Notes: generated by a model not told the origin, from the sequence alone. 64,000 bases of DNA from Bromus sterilis (GCA_950022295.1 OX465601.1:170751501-170815500); one strand, 5' to 3'; positions 33,898 through 47,705 are shown, numbered from the stretch's first letter. Numbers and translations: made by a program.

Positions 33898-36535
33898 GTG
33901 CAATCAAGTAATCCTGCTCCCAGCAATTCAGGAAGGATGTGTTTCACGTGTGGTCTGACAGTCCATTACTTCCGACAATGCCCTACAGTGTTGGTGGCAC
34001 CACGTCGACCTAGTCTTAAGCCTCCAAGGAAATCCACCTCCAAACCCTTGCAAACAAAGCCTTCATCCACTAGTAGTGGTTGTTTGAACCAAATCTCAGT
34101 TGAGAAAGCTATTGCTCCTTCTGACGTCATTCTTGGCACACTCCCAGTCGATCATGTTCCCGCCTCCGTTCTTTTCGATCCAGGAGCTTCTCATTTATTC
34201 ATGTCGGAGAGTTATGCACTTCGGCATGAATTTCCTTTTGAAGAAATGTTTTCTCCAATGATCGTCCAAACTCCTGGTTCCAAATGGCAAACTAATAGAG
34301 TGAGCCATGGCAATCAAATTGCAATTGAGGGTTTAGTATTCCTTGCTTCACTTATATCCCTCAAGTCTTCGGACATTGATGTCATCCTAGGAATGGATTG
34401 GTTATCAGGGCAGAATGCTTTCCTTGATTGTAAAGCCAAATCAGTTAAACTCACCCATCCTTCAGGCCAGATCATTGACTACACATCACCCAACTCTAGA
34501 ATCCAGATGCATACTTTGAATGTGCTTCCCCTTCCTGACCTTGAGGATATTCCGGTGGTTCGTGACTTCCCGGATGTCTTTCCTGAAGAGCTGCCGGGAA
34601 TGCCACCCGACAGGTGTGTAGAGTTCATAGTTGATCTTATACCAGGCACAACCCCAATTTCCAGACGACCATATAGAATGGCCCCACATGAGTTAGCTGA
34701 GCTAAAAACCCAACTTGATGTATCGTTGGCAAAAGGCTTCATCCGCCCTAGCTCATCGCCATGGGGTTGCCCCATTCTGTTCGTAACGAAGAAAGATGGA
34801 ATAGAAAGGATGTGCGTAGACTATCGCCCTCTAAATCTAGCGACGACAAAGAACAAGTACCCACTGCCCAGGATCAATGATCTTTATGATCAACTTGCTG
34901 GATCCTCTGTCTTCTCCAAGATGGATTTGAGATTAGGCTATCATCAAATCAAGATTCGAAACGAGGACATTCCCAAGACGGCTTTCACTACTCGATATGG
35001 TCTTTACGAGTACACCGTCATGTCCTTCGGTTTAACCAATGCCCCCGCCACATTCTCGCGCTTAATGAATTTGATCTTCATGGAGTACCTAGATAAATTT
35101 TTTGTAGTTTATCTTGATGACATTCTCATCTACTCGAAGAACGAAGAAGAGCACGCAGAACATCTTAGGCTGGTATTGATGAAACTTAGAGAGCATCGCC
35201 TGTATGCCAAGTTCTCCAAGTGTGAATTTTGGCTACCAGAAGTGACCTACTTAGGCCACGTGATTTCTGAAAAAGGTGTTGCAGTCAATCCCGAGAGAGT
35301 TCAGGCCGTCCTTGATTGGACTCCACCTGAATCGGTTAAGCAAGTTAGGAGTTTTCTTGGCTTAGCAAGCTATTGCCGCCGCTTCGTTGAGAACTTCTCC
35401 AAAGTTGCAAAGCCTCTAACTGAACTCCTCAAGAAAGATAAGAAATTCCAATGGACCCCCAAGTGCGAGGAAAGCTTTCAAGAGCCAAAAAGAAGATTGA
35501 CTTCTGCACCCGTACTTGCACCTCCAGACACCAAAAGGGATTTCGAGATCTGTTGTGATGCTTCACGGCAAGGGTTAGGATGCACACTTATGCAAGATAG
35601 ACATGTGGTAGCTTATGCTTCACGCAAGTTGCGTCCACATGAAGAAAACTATCCTACCCATGATCTTGAACTCGCTGCCGTAGTTCATGCCCTGAAGACT
35701 TGGCGACATTACCTCCTTGGTAATCGTTGTGAGATCTATTCCGACCACCAAAGCCTCAAATATATATTCACCCAGCCAGATCTTAATCTCAGGCAAAGAC
35801 GCTGGATGGAGTTGATAAAAGATTATGACTTAGGAATTTATTACACCCCAGGCAAGGCCAATGTCATGGCTGATGCACTAAGTCGTAAGTCGTATTGTAA
35901 CAACCTCATGTTACAACAGTATCAACCACTTCTTCATGAGGAATTTCGCAAGCTCAATCTTGAGATAGTTCCTCATGGATTTCTTTCTACCTTGGTGGCG
36001 AAACCAACCCTTGAGGATCAAATCATAGCCGCCCAGAAACAAGATAGTAGTATTCAAGAGATCAAGCAGAACATTGTTAGCGGAGTTGCTAAATGTTTCT
36101 CTGCAAATGATCAAGGAACAATATTCTTTGAAAATCGTTTAGTAGTTCCTGAGAATGAAGACATAAGGCAGCTGATCCTTAAGGAAGCTCATGACACTCC
36201 CCTCTCCATTCATCCCGGTAGCACAAAAATGTACCGAGATCTACGCCAGAGATTTTGGTGGACCCGGATGAAGAGAGACATTGCACAAATTGTTGCCGAA
36301 TGTGATGTTTGTCGTCGCATTAAGGCAGAACACCAAAGACCTGCTGGTACTCTTCAACCATTGTCTATTCTCGAGTGGAAATGGGACAAGGTCGGTATGG
36401 ACTTCATCACCGGATTTCCAAAAACCTAGAAAGGAAATGATGCCATCTTCGTTGTCATTGATCGACTTTCAAAATTTGCTCACTTCCTTCCAGTTCGCGA
36501 GTCTATAACTGCTAGTCAGTTGGCGGACTTGTATG
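33898..36535 (+). pseudogene. Element D pol, first part: zinc knuckle, protease, RT, RNase H, integrase N-terminus
   Basis: Open from 33898 to a TAG at 36427-36429, then still in frame to the BARE insertion. A CCHC knuckle (CFTCGLTVHYFRQC) lies near 33939. The protease motif FDPGASHLFMS is at about 34174, with Pro where Ser or Thr is usual after the catalytic Asp. RT spans about 34560-35250 with MDLRLGYHQI, MSFGLTNAPATF and the catalytic YLDD near 35113. RNase H follows (ICCDASRQGLG, the YSDHQSLKY region, ADALSRK). The integrase HHCC finger (HPGSTKM ... CDVCRR) is at 36180-36320 and the first catalytic Asp (GMDFITGF) at about 36400. Confidence 0.92.
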
Positions 36536-38523
36536 TGTTGGGAAACGTAGTAGAAATTTAAAAATTTCGTGCCTACGTAACGAGAACCCAAGATCATCCA
36601 AGATAGATCACATACAAGGTTTAGGCTTTTGCTCACCAACAGTTGCAGCGGAAGAAGAGTTGATGAAGCGCTGTGGACGTAGTGGAAGTAGTCGAAGCAG
36701 ATCTCCCACGAAGAATCCCTCGAACAGATCTCCGAGAAGAAGATGGTCCTCGAAGCAAGATCAAAAGCTATGATCTCTCCACCGGTATCCACACGTCCGG
36801 CACAGCAATCCGGCAGCGCTCCGCCTTTCAGAGAAGAACGCCTCCGAGAAAACTAGAGAGAGAAAACCCTAGCGAGTTCCGATCTAGATTAGAATCTAAA
36901 CCGGGGTCTAAAAGTGGAGCAACTAGCAACTAGGGCAAGGGGGGAGGCGCAGGGGCTTGTCTGAACTCCTCCCCCCCCTTGGCTCACCTTATATAGGTGG
37001 CCAAGGGGCCTAGGGCGCCGGCCAAGAGGGTTTGGGAGTCCAACTTGGACTCCCAAGCCTTCCAAACCTACCCATACCTTCCCACCGAAAACCTTCCATA
37101 ATGGGTTTTTGGAAATCCCACCTGGAGGGGGATTCCTTCCCCTTGGTGCGCCCCCCACCCCTTGGCCGGCCAGGGCAGCCTCAGTGGCTTGCCCCCCAAG
37201 GCTAGGGGCGCAGGGGAGTGGGTGGTACTGCCCGGAACCTTCCGGAACCTTCAATGACCTTCTAGAGGCTTCCAGGACCTTCCGGGACACACCGGGACCG
37301 TTTCGGGACATTCCGGACACTTCTGGAGCACTTCCAATACCTTCCGGGACCTCTAACGAATGTTCCGGAGCCATCTAAATAGGTTTCGGAACAATCCGGG
37401 TTTAGGTTAATATGTACGGTGAACACAACATATTGTTTAAGATGTCCACCGATCACCGAAACTATTCCCATTACATTTTTCATATGAACTAAAGTTATCT
37501 GAAACAATTCCAAAATATCTTAGTCATATTCTTTGCTCTTTACTTGCTTCCACTAAACCTTCAATCATCCTAGTATTTTAACAGATTACTGCACTTTAAG
37601 TGTGTGACCCAATAGGTTCGGTATTATGTGGACATGACTTAGAACACTTTCAAGACTCATAGTCATTTTTCAATAATCAACAGCGGAGCCATGGACACCC
37701 ATGTTGACTCCCACACATACACGAAAAGACTTCGAGTGAACCTTTATGTTTATCGTATACTATTCCCTTTGCTTCGCGATATATGACAAAGTTAGAGGAG
37801 AGAAGTTTTGGCACCCATGTGAAACAACCTTTTGATCACAAGCCATTAGTTATCCTCATTCCTCGTTTGTCTTCATTCCTCGTTACGTATACCGGTATCT
37901 CCGTGATCGAATCACAAAGTGTCTGGCCAGACGAGAATAGATACCGTTATACCGAGTGGGCCCTGAGTCTATATCTCTTCATCGTGAAGGATCAAATCCC
38001 ATTCTCGAACTATCACTGTTACTAGACACACTGTCCAATGTACCCAGAACTTATTTTACTACTTCCCATTTACGGGAAGATTCATCTAAGAACCAAAGCA
38101 CATCTTCTTGTGTGAAGTGACTTGACATTCTCATGGTCTAAGGAACTATGTATATAATAACATTTTATGATATGACTTATAACGTTTGTTTTACGATGAG
38201 TTCTCTAAGTATATCATTTAACACTGGGGTCGGTTCAACATCATTGTTCTGCTAACAATATGCTCTCATTGCTATTGACATCCTTGTTACAAGAACAATG
38301 TCCATGATTAAGAAAACATAATCATCAATAAGCACATGGGCTGGTCTTAGAGGCAAAACCAGGAACTCTTGTTGTTTACATTTCCACACATGCATATGAG
38401 TTTTCTTCTGAATCTCACAGTCAGGATCATTGCAATTATAGCACAGAAATATAAACATTAATTATGAATATGAATATAAATAATAACACACTTTATTATT
38501 GCCTCTAGGGCATATATCCAACA
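36536..38523 (-). mobile_element. Solo LTR of a BARE/Angela-type Copia element (1988 bp), TSD GTATG
   Basis: On the minus strand it begins TGTTGGATATATGCCCTAG and ends CGTTTCCCAACA, the recognised termini of Triticeae BARE/Angela LTRs. Perfect GTATG repeats lie at 36531-36535 and 38524-38528. A TATA box (minus strand CTATATAAGG) lies at about 36987-36996. It interrupts D's integrase between the first and second catalytic Asp; the reading frame resumes exactly after one TSD copy. A GC-rich, GGAACCTTCC-like tandem section lies at 37200-37380. Confidence 0.95.
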
Positions 38524-39473
38524 GTATGTCTCTAGGATTGTGTCTCTTTACGGTGTTCCTTTGGAAATCAATTCTGATCGTGGTAGCCTTTTCACCTCTA
38601 GATTCTAGGAAAGTTTTTAGAATGCTATGGGAGCTCATCTCTCCATTAGCACAGCTTTCCATCCTCAGTCTAGAGGTCAAGTTGAAAGGGTTAATCAAAT
38701 CTTGGAAGACATGCTCAGAGCTTGTGTTATCTCTTTCGGAAATAATTGGGAGAAATCTCTTCCATTTGCCGAATTTTCTTATAACAATAGCTATCAATCT
38801 AGTCTGAACATGGCTCCCTTTGAATTCCTCTATGGACGACGATGTCGAACACCCCTAAACTGGTCAGAAACTGGTGAAAGACAACTCTTTGGACCGGATA
38901 TGATCAAGGAAGCAGAAGAGCAAGTTCGCATTGTTCGTGATCGTTTGAAAGCCGCTCAGTCTCGTCAAAAGAGCTACTATGATCGTCACCATAGAGAAGA
39001 GAGCTACAATTTTGATGAGAAGGCTTACCTTCGGGTTACTCCTCTGAAGGGTACCCAACGATTCGGTATCAAAGGCAAGTTGTCCCCACGTTACATCGGA
39101 CCTTTCCGCATTCTTGCTAAACATGGAGAAGTTGCCTACCAACTTGAACTACCCCCGCACCTTTCCCGAGTACATGATGTATTCCATGTGTCACAACTCA
39201 AGCGTTGCTTCAAGGTCCCTATCCGCGAAGTCGACCATGAAACGCTTGATCTCCAAGATGACCTTTCTTATTGAGAGTACCCCGTTCGTATTCTTGATTC
39301 AGCAGAGTGTGTCACTCGTCGTCAGAAGATCAAGTTTCTCAAAGTGCAATGGTCCCATCACTCCGAGAAAGAAGCAACGTGGGAAAGAGAAGACCACCTT
39401 CATGCCGAGTACCCCACCTTCCTCCCGACGACTTCTGAATCTCGGGATGAGATTCTCTTGAGTGGGGGCGAGT
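38524..39473 (+). pseudogene. Element D pol, second part: integrase core, C-terminus and chromodomain-like tail
   Basis: It continues the integrase with the second catalytic Asp (NSDRGSLFT, near 38575) and the catalytic Glu (SRGQVERVNQ, near 38665). The GPY/F-type module follows (PRYIGPFRILAKHG, HDVFHVSQLKRC). Stops: TAG at 38606-38608, TAG at 38618-38620 and TGA at 39272-39274. After the TGA the frame encodes a chromodomain-like tail (KVQWSHHSEKEATWE), as in Tekay elements, which is thought to guide integration to heterochromatin. A purine-rich tract (AGTGGGGGCGAGT, 39461-39473) abuts the 3' LTR. Confidence 0.88.
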
Positions 39474-42400
39474 TGTCACAACCCATGTTTAGGTAAGTGC
39501 TAGGGTTGCTTGATCCCTTTGTATCATGCAAAAATTTAAAAGAAATTCAAAAATGGGGAAGCAGAAAGCCCTAAGAAATTAATTCAAATGGCCAGATAAA
39601 AATCTTTTTCCAAAAATCATTTGAATATTTGCAAAATTCCTATAAATGATGGTGATCATTTTAAAAGTGGTTTGGGTTCTTTCCCATGCCCATGGAATAT
39701 TCAAAAATTCAAAATGTGCCCTGGAAATTAAATTTGACCCCTATTTGATTTGAAATTCAAATGTTTTGAATTTAAAAAATGCTCAAATTCTACAAGTGAC
39801 TGGCTACTGGTCACGTAGGACTTATAAAAATATTTGGGCATTTTTATAAAATGCTATGGTATTTTTACCAGAGCAAAACAAATAACAGAAATAAAGAAAA
39901 GAAAAAGAAAAGGGGTAAAGCCCACCTTACCTGGCCCAGCCTGGCTAGAAGCCGGCCCAGCCCACCAGGGGCAGGGTCGTCTTCTACCCGTGGCCAGGCA
40001 GGCAGCTCGCCGCCATGGCGAGCATGCCGTCGCCCAGGCCACCTCCTGCTTGACCTCGGCGTTCTAGCGCCTTCTGTGGACGTCGTGGAGGCCCTAGATC
40101 TCTTCTCCCCCTCTCCCAGTTCGTCCCTCTCCCTCTCTCGCGAGCTCCAACACAAGCCCGAGGACCCCGACTCGCCGCCGTCGTGCGCCACCGTGGCCAC
40201 CGTGCGTCCCCCGTGCCGCCGTGTTGTCCAGAGGACTCCCCAACGAAGACTCCTTCGACCAGCAGCATCAATTCGAGCCCAGCAGCCCCAAGGACGACGC
40301 CATCTTCGCCGATTTGCCGCCGGCCGCCTTGGACCCCGTCGGTAAATACACCGCCACCGCGCCGTCTCCGTCTTCACCGTCGACGCCATTGCATCCGGGG
40401 TGATCCCCTCGTTGTTTTCCCCCTTCTCCCGCTCTCCTCCGTGCCCACGTGCCTGTTTCCCTCTTCACCAGTCGCCGGCCGCCGCGAGAGCTCGATGCCG
40501 GCCATGCTCCGGTGCCTCCCGAGGCCGCCCGCGTGCTCCAGAAGACGTGCGAAAGCAAGGGCGTCCTCCTGATGCCCTTGGCTTGGCATTTGGTGGCCAG
40601 CCTCGCCGTCCAGGAAAGCGAGCCGTGCACAGGGGTCGCCGACGTTGAGCCGCCGGCGAGCCCATTTAGATTAGTGCTAATTACCCCAACTAAACCCCCT
40701 CACAGCCGCAGACAGGTGGGCCCAACCCCCTAATTACCCCAACTAAACCCCCCCTGACATCAGCATTGCATCATGCTGATGCAATAAACAAATTCCAGAA
40801 ATTAAAAGAATTAAAGAAAACGGAGAAAAATCCAGAAAATCATTTAAACTTTGGAAATTCATAACTAATTCATATTAACTCCAAATTGGACATATAATAT
40901 ATGAAAAATTATCAGAAAAATGCAAGGATTATGAATATTCAATTTGTTTTTATGTTTGACCATTTTAAAATGGGTGAACAGTAGCAAACATGCATATGGC
41001 ATAATTTTAATTTGGAGTTTGAATTTTCATTTTAAATGCAATACACTTCAATTAAATTGAATTTGTCACAAACCAGTACCTTTTACATCATGGAACCACT
41101 TATCATGTGTATGTGCATTTTACTTCCGAAGTTGTCCCCCCTTTGTTGATGATTGCTTCGGTAACAGTGCCTCCGAGACGGTGATCACCCCCCGAAGAAG
41201 AAGTTCGATAAACCAGTGTATCGTCAGCAAGGCAAGAAAACCCCATTAATCATGTCTATAAAATCCTACTTCCCTCTCAGTCTCGCTTATGCATGTTTAG
41301 GAGATCACCGAGACACGTTCTTTCACATAGTTGAACCCATTCCGATGCATGACCTATCATTTTGTCACCGTATTAAGCAAACCACAATCCTAGCAGATTT
41401 AGGAGTTGAATGATGAGCATGTGGCCCCAGCAAATGTTACTGCTTATTGCTTCTTAGTGATACAATGAGGATGTTATGATTGTGAGTCGGGATGGAATGA
41501 ACACAGTGATGCTGATGATAACGTGTTGGTGAATCCACCCTAAACAAAGGTGAACGATGAGAGGCTGTGTAGGAGTACACAGTGGGTTGTCTCGTTGAAC
41601 ACTACCCTAGGCCCCGAGTTCCTGTTTTGTGATCCAAGACAAAGAGTATGACCACATGTAGGGTTTATGGAAGCCCCGTTTGGCCTCTTTACGTACCCGA
41701 TCCGGTCCAGGAGTCACACTAGTTTCGGGCTTTCCATTTGACTTATGCATAGATATGTGGGTGGACCTATGAGGCAGTGAAACCACCTGTCAAAGGTGGC
41801 GTCTCGGTCCCTTGCATTATCTGAGTCCGTTTCGTGGAACCGGCCGGACTCTCGAGCGGTGAAAAACTCAGGTAGTCGACTCCTGGCTATGAGAAGGTGA
41901 TGTGAGGGTAGTGCCTTGGTTTCATCCACGTCCGACACCCACTTGAAGGGTGACAAGAACGAGACGATAAGTGATGACACGCGTGTGAAGATGTACACCC
42001 CTGCAGGGTTAGTGAACTATTCTAATAGCCGTGTCCGCGGTTATGGACTACTTGGAGACCTTTTCTTGATCATAGACAACTGGAATGGATACTTATAAAA
42101 CTCGCAAGATAAGCGTGAGTGCTATGGCGTGCTTCCTCGTGGGGAAGTCGAGGAAGTATCCATAGTGGTGTATTGGTTGGAGACTTGGTAGTGGACCGGT
42201 GTACGCTTCTTACCTCAAGTCTGGTACTCGTAGTTTAGGACTAGCCAAGTCAAAGCTGGCACTTCTGCATGTTGAACCCCACCTCCTTTACCTTGAAACT
42301 TGAGCATGAGTAGTGTAGTTCTGATGTAAGTCTTGCTGAGTACGACTTTGTACTCACGTTTGCTTATTCTATGTTATAGATGAGAATCCGGACCCCGATG

Positions 42401-43150
42401 GAGTCACCTTCCTGAAGCTCGACGTTGACTAAGCTAGTATAGTTCCAGACAGCAGTCTGGTCCCTCGTGGAAGGGCATGTATGTTGAACAAGGCTTCTCT
42501 AAGCCATTTGTTAAACTTGTCTGTACTCAGACCTAATTTGCTTCCGTTGTATGATGTAATGTTGATCACAGACATGTGATCTTTGTACGCTCTATGTGTA
42601 AGTCAATAAAGAAGTACTTGTAGAGTTATGTGATGATACCTGCTATTCATACTAGGCATGTGTGTTGCGTCTATGTTTATAACATGCATGTCTTAGTATG
42701 GGTTTTCGAGACTTTAGTTGTGATCTGGCTGGCGGTTTTTTATACACCAAGTGGCCCTTAGATGTGCGCAGCTTGGGGCATCGTGATGCGATTGATCGTG
42801 ACTCTGTCACGTGCACACTTTGTTGTATGATGGAGCCTGCCCTAGACCCCGACTAAGTGATCGGGCTGGAGTAAGTCTATGTAAGAGTTAGGATTCAATC
42901 GATAACATGGTTGAGGCGACTTGTCTATGAGTATGGGATTCACCGCCCATAAGCATTTAGACTTGTGAGCGGACGTTGAGGACCCATCTCAGTTGATCAT
43001 CCGGCCTGGATGGGATGCCCCTCACGTTTGATGCTTTCCGAGTGTGTTCTGTGCTTGGCCTTGTCTGCTTAGACAAGTGGGTACGGCTCTCGGCTCTCCA
43101 TGTGATTGCATCGTGACTGGAATTACATACGCTAAGTCCGGGTCCCGACA
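39474..43150 (+). repeat. 3' LTR of element D (3677 bp)
   Basis: It has the same termini and layout as the 5' LTR: GC-rich tract about 39925-40660, TATAAAA at 41257-41263, palindromic block 41993-42048. Scattered substitutions and one deletion of about 60 bp near 40735 distinguish it. It is followed by the TSD TCTAA. Confidence 0.95.
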
Positions 43151-43155
43151 TCTAA

Positions 43156-45788
43156 GTAACCCTCTGGATTAATTAAACTGTTAAAATTAAGCATGTCTCA
43201 CTGACAGCTGGGTCCCACAGCTTTTGGAATTAATTAAAATGAATTTATTTAATCATTAGAGTATGACATGTGGGTCCAATGCATTATTTAAAATAGAAAA
43301 TCAATTGTTTTAATAACCAGAGGCTGACATGTGGGTCCCACATGTCAGTTGACTGGTCAACCAATACTGTTCTGGATAATTTCTATTTAATATTAAAAGA
43401 AATTCAGAAATTTTATAAAATGATTAGAAACTTAGAAAATCAATATCTTTTAATCCGTGAATCAGATGAAAAAACTTTGTACATGAAAATTGATCAGAAA
43501 AATATAACGAATACGGATACACTACCCATACCCCCACCACACCCCTCTAACATACCGCACACGAGACTTTCCCCCTCCGGATCGTCTATCCGATAATTAC
43601 CCGGAGCTGGTAAAATTGCCGGTTAAAATTCCCGTTTCGTCTGCAACGTGTAGCACTACATTAGTTCACCTCTAACACTGCGTTTGCCATGTCTTGTATT
43701 TGTATTGCTATTATTGCCGTGTATTTATTGTTTCTTCCCCCTCTCTTATCGTCCGATAGTCTCGACGTCCGCTGCCGATGCCCCTGTGATCGACTACTTC
43801 ATCGACGACGACCGTACCTCTACCGTCGAGCTTCCAGGCAAGCAGAGCCATTCTCTTCCCCAGATATCGCCTATCTGTCCGTACATTTATTGCACTAGGC
43901 ATTGCTGCTACTATACGTTACAATCCTATTCAATTGCATAGCCTCCTTTTGTCTCCCCTTGATGTACCTTCCTTTAACCTATGCTTCCTAATAAATGTAT
44001 ATTATATTCAGCAGTTGGCCCTGCGCATTGTTAGTCATATAGGATTAGATAGCGGGCCATGATCACTCTTGGAGTGATCACGGATACAATATATTACAAT
44101 TCTACATGTATGGTACAATGCAGACACCACCAAAGGTTCCTACCTCGGCTCTGCCGAGCCACCTCAAGTGTGAGATATTGAGGAGTGACCCTTGTACTCA
44201 ACTCGTTGCTGACTCTGTATAGCCGCCCTAGGGTCCCGAACGCTGGTTGTCCTTAAAGGTAAGGAGTCGGGTGACCCAACGGTGCCTGCACTGGGTATTG
44301 TATCGGACCGACAGTACATGTGTATTCCACCGGTGTACGGCGGGCCTGGTACTTGTTCGATGGCCGAGAGATACTCTGTTGTACGAAAGTCGAGCACTTC
44401 AAAGAGCAAACGCGAGACAAGGTAAGGAGACAGTTCACCTTGTTGGTACCCGCACGAGTTAGTGGGACGACAGGGCAGGCGGCCACTGGCTCTGGTTATG
44501 GGGGTTGACCTGGCTGCTGTCATTGTCCGCGACTCACCCGAATAGGGGCGACGATAATAGTTGTCCCGATAGAAAATAATAAAATAACTAACGGTTCAGG
44601 TGGATGACTTGAGAGGCCGCAAAGGCCTGTACGCACTACCTTCATGTGGGATAACGGTGTGGGCCCTCCACGTTGTGGTCTCGTTCGAAAGCTCTGAAAT
44701 ACGTCCAGTTCAGTATTGTGGCACGGTCGGATCCGCATCCCAGAGGATTTGCGTGGAATTCACCTTGTACACAACGACCCGGAGGGCGAGGGGTGACGGT
44801 CCAAGACTCCCTTGCGCTTAGGATGTAGACCGGCGGGGAACTCTTTGATGAGCCGTAGGATGGGCCTCGGCGTGTCGGATAGCCTCGGTGGGGCATTCCC
44901 TAACAAGGTGTACGCCACCCTGGAGATCCGAGCGTCCAGGCTGAACAGTAGTGCACCCCTGCAGGGAGTTTGATCTATTCGAATAGCTGTGTCCACGGTA
45001 ACAGGACGCTTTATGCTGAAGCCACTACAAACTACTACTATTAAACTGTTGGTTCCGGTTTCTCTTCCTCGCTGGGAAGTCGAGAAGGGGATCTCGGAGG
45101 CATTGATAATTATTAATAATTACAACTTACTATTATACAATGCTGCAGCAACTTCAGCTACATTGTTACTGCATGCTTTATATCAAGTGTTTGCTATTCT
45201 CTCCTCATGCTGTAAGACTCGTCGGAAGATGCTAGTCTTCGATAGGCCTAGCTTCTTATCTTTATTCTGATTTCTTCCTTGCAGTCCAATATATACAACC
45301 TCCCCTTTCCATTTGATACAAGTGCATAAATGCTTAGAAGCGGACGTAAGAATCGCCGGTACGCTAGATACTCACCCTTGCTTTATTTCCCCCATTTTGT
45401 TTTGCCTGATCGGTCGCTGCAGTCGATGTTGGAGCTAAGGAGCAGGAGTACCTCGCTGATGGCTACTACTACGTCGAGACCCCCTTTGACCAGGACAAGG
45501 AGTAGTTCGGTGGATCCCAGGCAGGAGGCCTCGCCTTTTCGATCTGTATCTCTGATGATATTTGTGCTAGCCTTCTTAAGGAAAAACTTGACTAACTATG
45601 TCTGTACTAAGATATTATGATTGTTTAACTTATTTATTCGGATCTTTGTGATCCCTGGTTTGTACTATCATATTTATCTTATTTGAGTCTAGTGTTGTGC
45701 TGTGATATTATCATCGTGGCACCCTGATTTCGGTCGTTTACCCTGCGTGTATGATTACTGTACACGGCTTGATTTTGGGGGCGTCACA
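43156..45788 (+). repeat. 5' LTR of element C, second part
   Basis: This resumes C's LTR after element D and ends GGGGGCGTCACA, followed by a PBS. It includes the conserved palindromic block at 44951-45005 (CCTGCAGG, CTATTCGAATAG). Short readings near 43690 and 44250-45270 show no domains and are not called. Confidence 0.8.
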
Positions 45789-45791
45789 AGT

Positions 45792-45803
45792 TGGTATCAG
45801 AGA
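45792..45803 (+). other. Primer-binding site of element C
   Basis: TGGTATCAGAGA lies 3 bp after the LTR end, initiator Met-tRNA type. The leader from here to 46441 has no supported ORF. Confidence 0.85.
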
Positions 45804-46441
45804 CGACTGCCTGTAGGAAGCCACCCCACCACTACTTGGTCGAAGTTGAGTCTAATCTTTGAAAAACTTGTTTGCTAACTTAATGTTTGGCTTACGGGCC
45901 CACATCGATATCACCCCGTCATGATATCTATGGTATTAGGATCCTTTTCTCCGTACCTATGCTCTAGGACTCTGCTCTCTTATCCTTCCTGGTAAGTTTT
46001 ACAAACTCTGACATTAGGATCACGTTCTCTTGATTCCACCCGACGTTCTGGTGCTTCCCCCTTGATTGAGTCGTGTCGCAGGAGTTCTGACCCAGGTCCC
46101 GGACCGCGGATTCCCTTTCTCACTCGGGCTAGGCCGCGCGTTCTCTGGCACAAACTCATGTGGCCAACAGTTTTCTTGCGGCGTGATTGACATATCGGAA
46201 GCTATGTCGCGTCGTGTAATCCTTACCGCGGTCTGCGCGCCGCCTAGTGTGTCCTTTTTCCTTAATTTCTACGATGTTAGGCTGCCCGATTTTTGATTGA
46301 CTCCGTGTGTGGATGTGTATGTCTTATATGACTACTCCTATATATCCGCGCCTCCTCTTCACTATCGCATTACCCCATGCTTGCTTCCAGTATCTCGCTA
46401 AATTTACATCGCTGAAATACCCCTCTTAAAATTTAAGCAGG

Positions 46442-46751
46442 ATGGGTGATGATCCCCCACCTCTACCTTATATATTGCAATACTACAATAGTTTGATCTG
46501 AACCGTCAGTTTATGGCTGGAGAAATGGCCTAGCTTCCAACTCAGAATTCACCAATAACGCTGCCAGAATTTGTGCAACTCAACCCGTCAGATTTCCGCA
46601 ACTACACCAATCCCGTGGATGATGATGATTGGCTCCATGACATCCTGTTTGAGATGGTGTCAACTAATGTTGCCCCGACCAGTTATGTTACGTTTGCGGC
46701 ATTTCATCTGAAGGGTTCAGCCACTCAATGGTGGGAAAGTCACAGGCGTGT
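46442..46751 (+). pseudogene. Element C gag, N-terminal part (broken)
   Basis: The ATG at 46442 begins MGDDPPPLPY but meets stops within about 40 codons; gag-like sequence is clear from about 46560: LPEFVQLNPSDFRN, DDDWLHDILFEM, TFAAFHLKGSATQWWESHRR. It is the same gag type as element D. The frame continues after the nested solo LTR at 47706 (VLRAGTVTTWQEL) in register, then is lost at the junction with fragment B. Confidence 0.75.
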
Positions 46752-47700
46752 TGATGCGGAGCATCCTACCGACATCACCATGGATACATCTCCTACACGC
46801 GGAACCATGACGAGAGCACAAGCACGTGCCATAGAAGCAAAGGTGCACTCACTCCTTGTTGAGATTCAATACCATACGCACGAGAATTGGATGCTACCTC
46901 AAAACAGTGTGCTTTGTTCCATTAGGTACAACAGCGAGGAGGAAACCAAAGGAGAAGAAGATTCGACTCTAGACAGCTTTCGGACGTCCGACAACTTTCA
47001 GACTTCAGACAGCTCGGACGTCCAAAACTCGTCGGACGTCCGACATTCTACGGTCAGGAGCCCCTCCATCGGAGCGGACGTTCGACAGGCGTCGAACTTC
47101 CGACAGATGGGACGTACGAAACTCGTCGGATTTCCGACATCTACTACTCCAGGCCACCAGGTCGTCTACAGTACTCCGCCGATACAGCCACTTCCAGAAA
47201 TCGGAAGCATCACGGACGTCCGACGTCCCGAAATTTCGGACATCCGAAACCTGCCTGCGTGTAGATTCAGCTGGGCCACGGCCCATGTATCCCCTTCTCC
47301 CCCCTAGCCTATATATGGTTGCCTCCTATCTCAGTTCTAGGGTTAGCTGAGAAATTACCAAAGACTTGAGAGCTTAGCTCCTTCTTCCCCCTAGGGAATT
47401 AGATCTCCTTGAGATCCTCTCAAGCATACCTCCTACCTCCTCTCCTTACTCATAGAAGGAGAGGAACCCAATCCTATTCATAGAAGGAGAGGGAGACTAT
47501 CAAGCTTACCTCTTGTGGTGTGTGGATCTTGTGATGTGTGGTATTTGGGAGTGGATTTGAGTGTTTATGTGTTTGGATCTTGTTCCCCCTTTGTCTCTTG
47601 TGTTGATTGTGTTTGTGACCCCCTTTGTTCTTGTTGTTGTTGTGGATCCCCACCTCCAAATTGTGAAGATTGGGCCAAAGCCCAAGCTTTCCCTACATCA
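46752..47700 (+). mobile_element. Solo LTR of the A family (949 bp), TSD CGTGT
   Basis: It begins TGATGCGGAGC and ends CCCTACATCA, with CGTGT at 46747-46751 and 47701-47705. C's gag frame continues on both sides, so this is a clean insertion reduced to a solo LTR, not the 5' LTR of the A-family fragment that follows. It contains four exact GGACGTCC cores (46978-47240) and a TATA-like CCTATATATGG at about 47309. Confidence 0.9.
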
Positions 47701-47705
47701 CGTGT

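Larger units (their letters stand above)
28817..43150 (+). mobile_element. Element D: full-length Tekay/Del-type chromovirus (gypsy), TSD TCTAA
   Basis: Complete structure: 5' LTR (28817-32549), PBS (32554-32564), gag-pol (33022-39470), PPT (39461-39473) and 3' LTR (39474-43150), flanked by TCTAA at 28812-28816 and 43151-43155. The 14.3 kb include a 1988-bp BARE/Angela solo LTR in the integrase. All expected domains are present in the order gag, zinc knuckle, protease, RT, RNase H, integrase, chromodomain-like tail. Five premature stops make it inactive. Confidence 0.95.
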
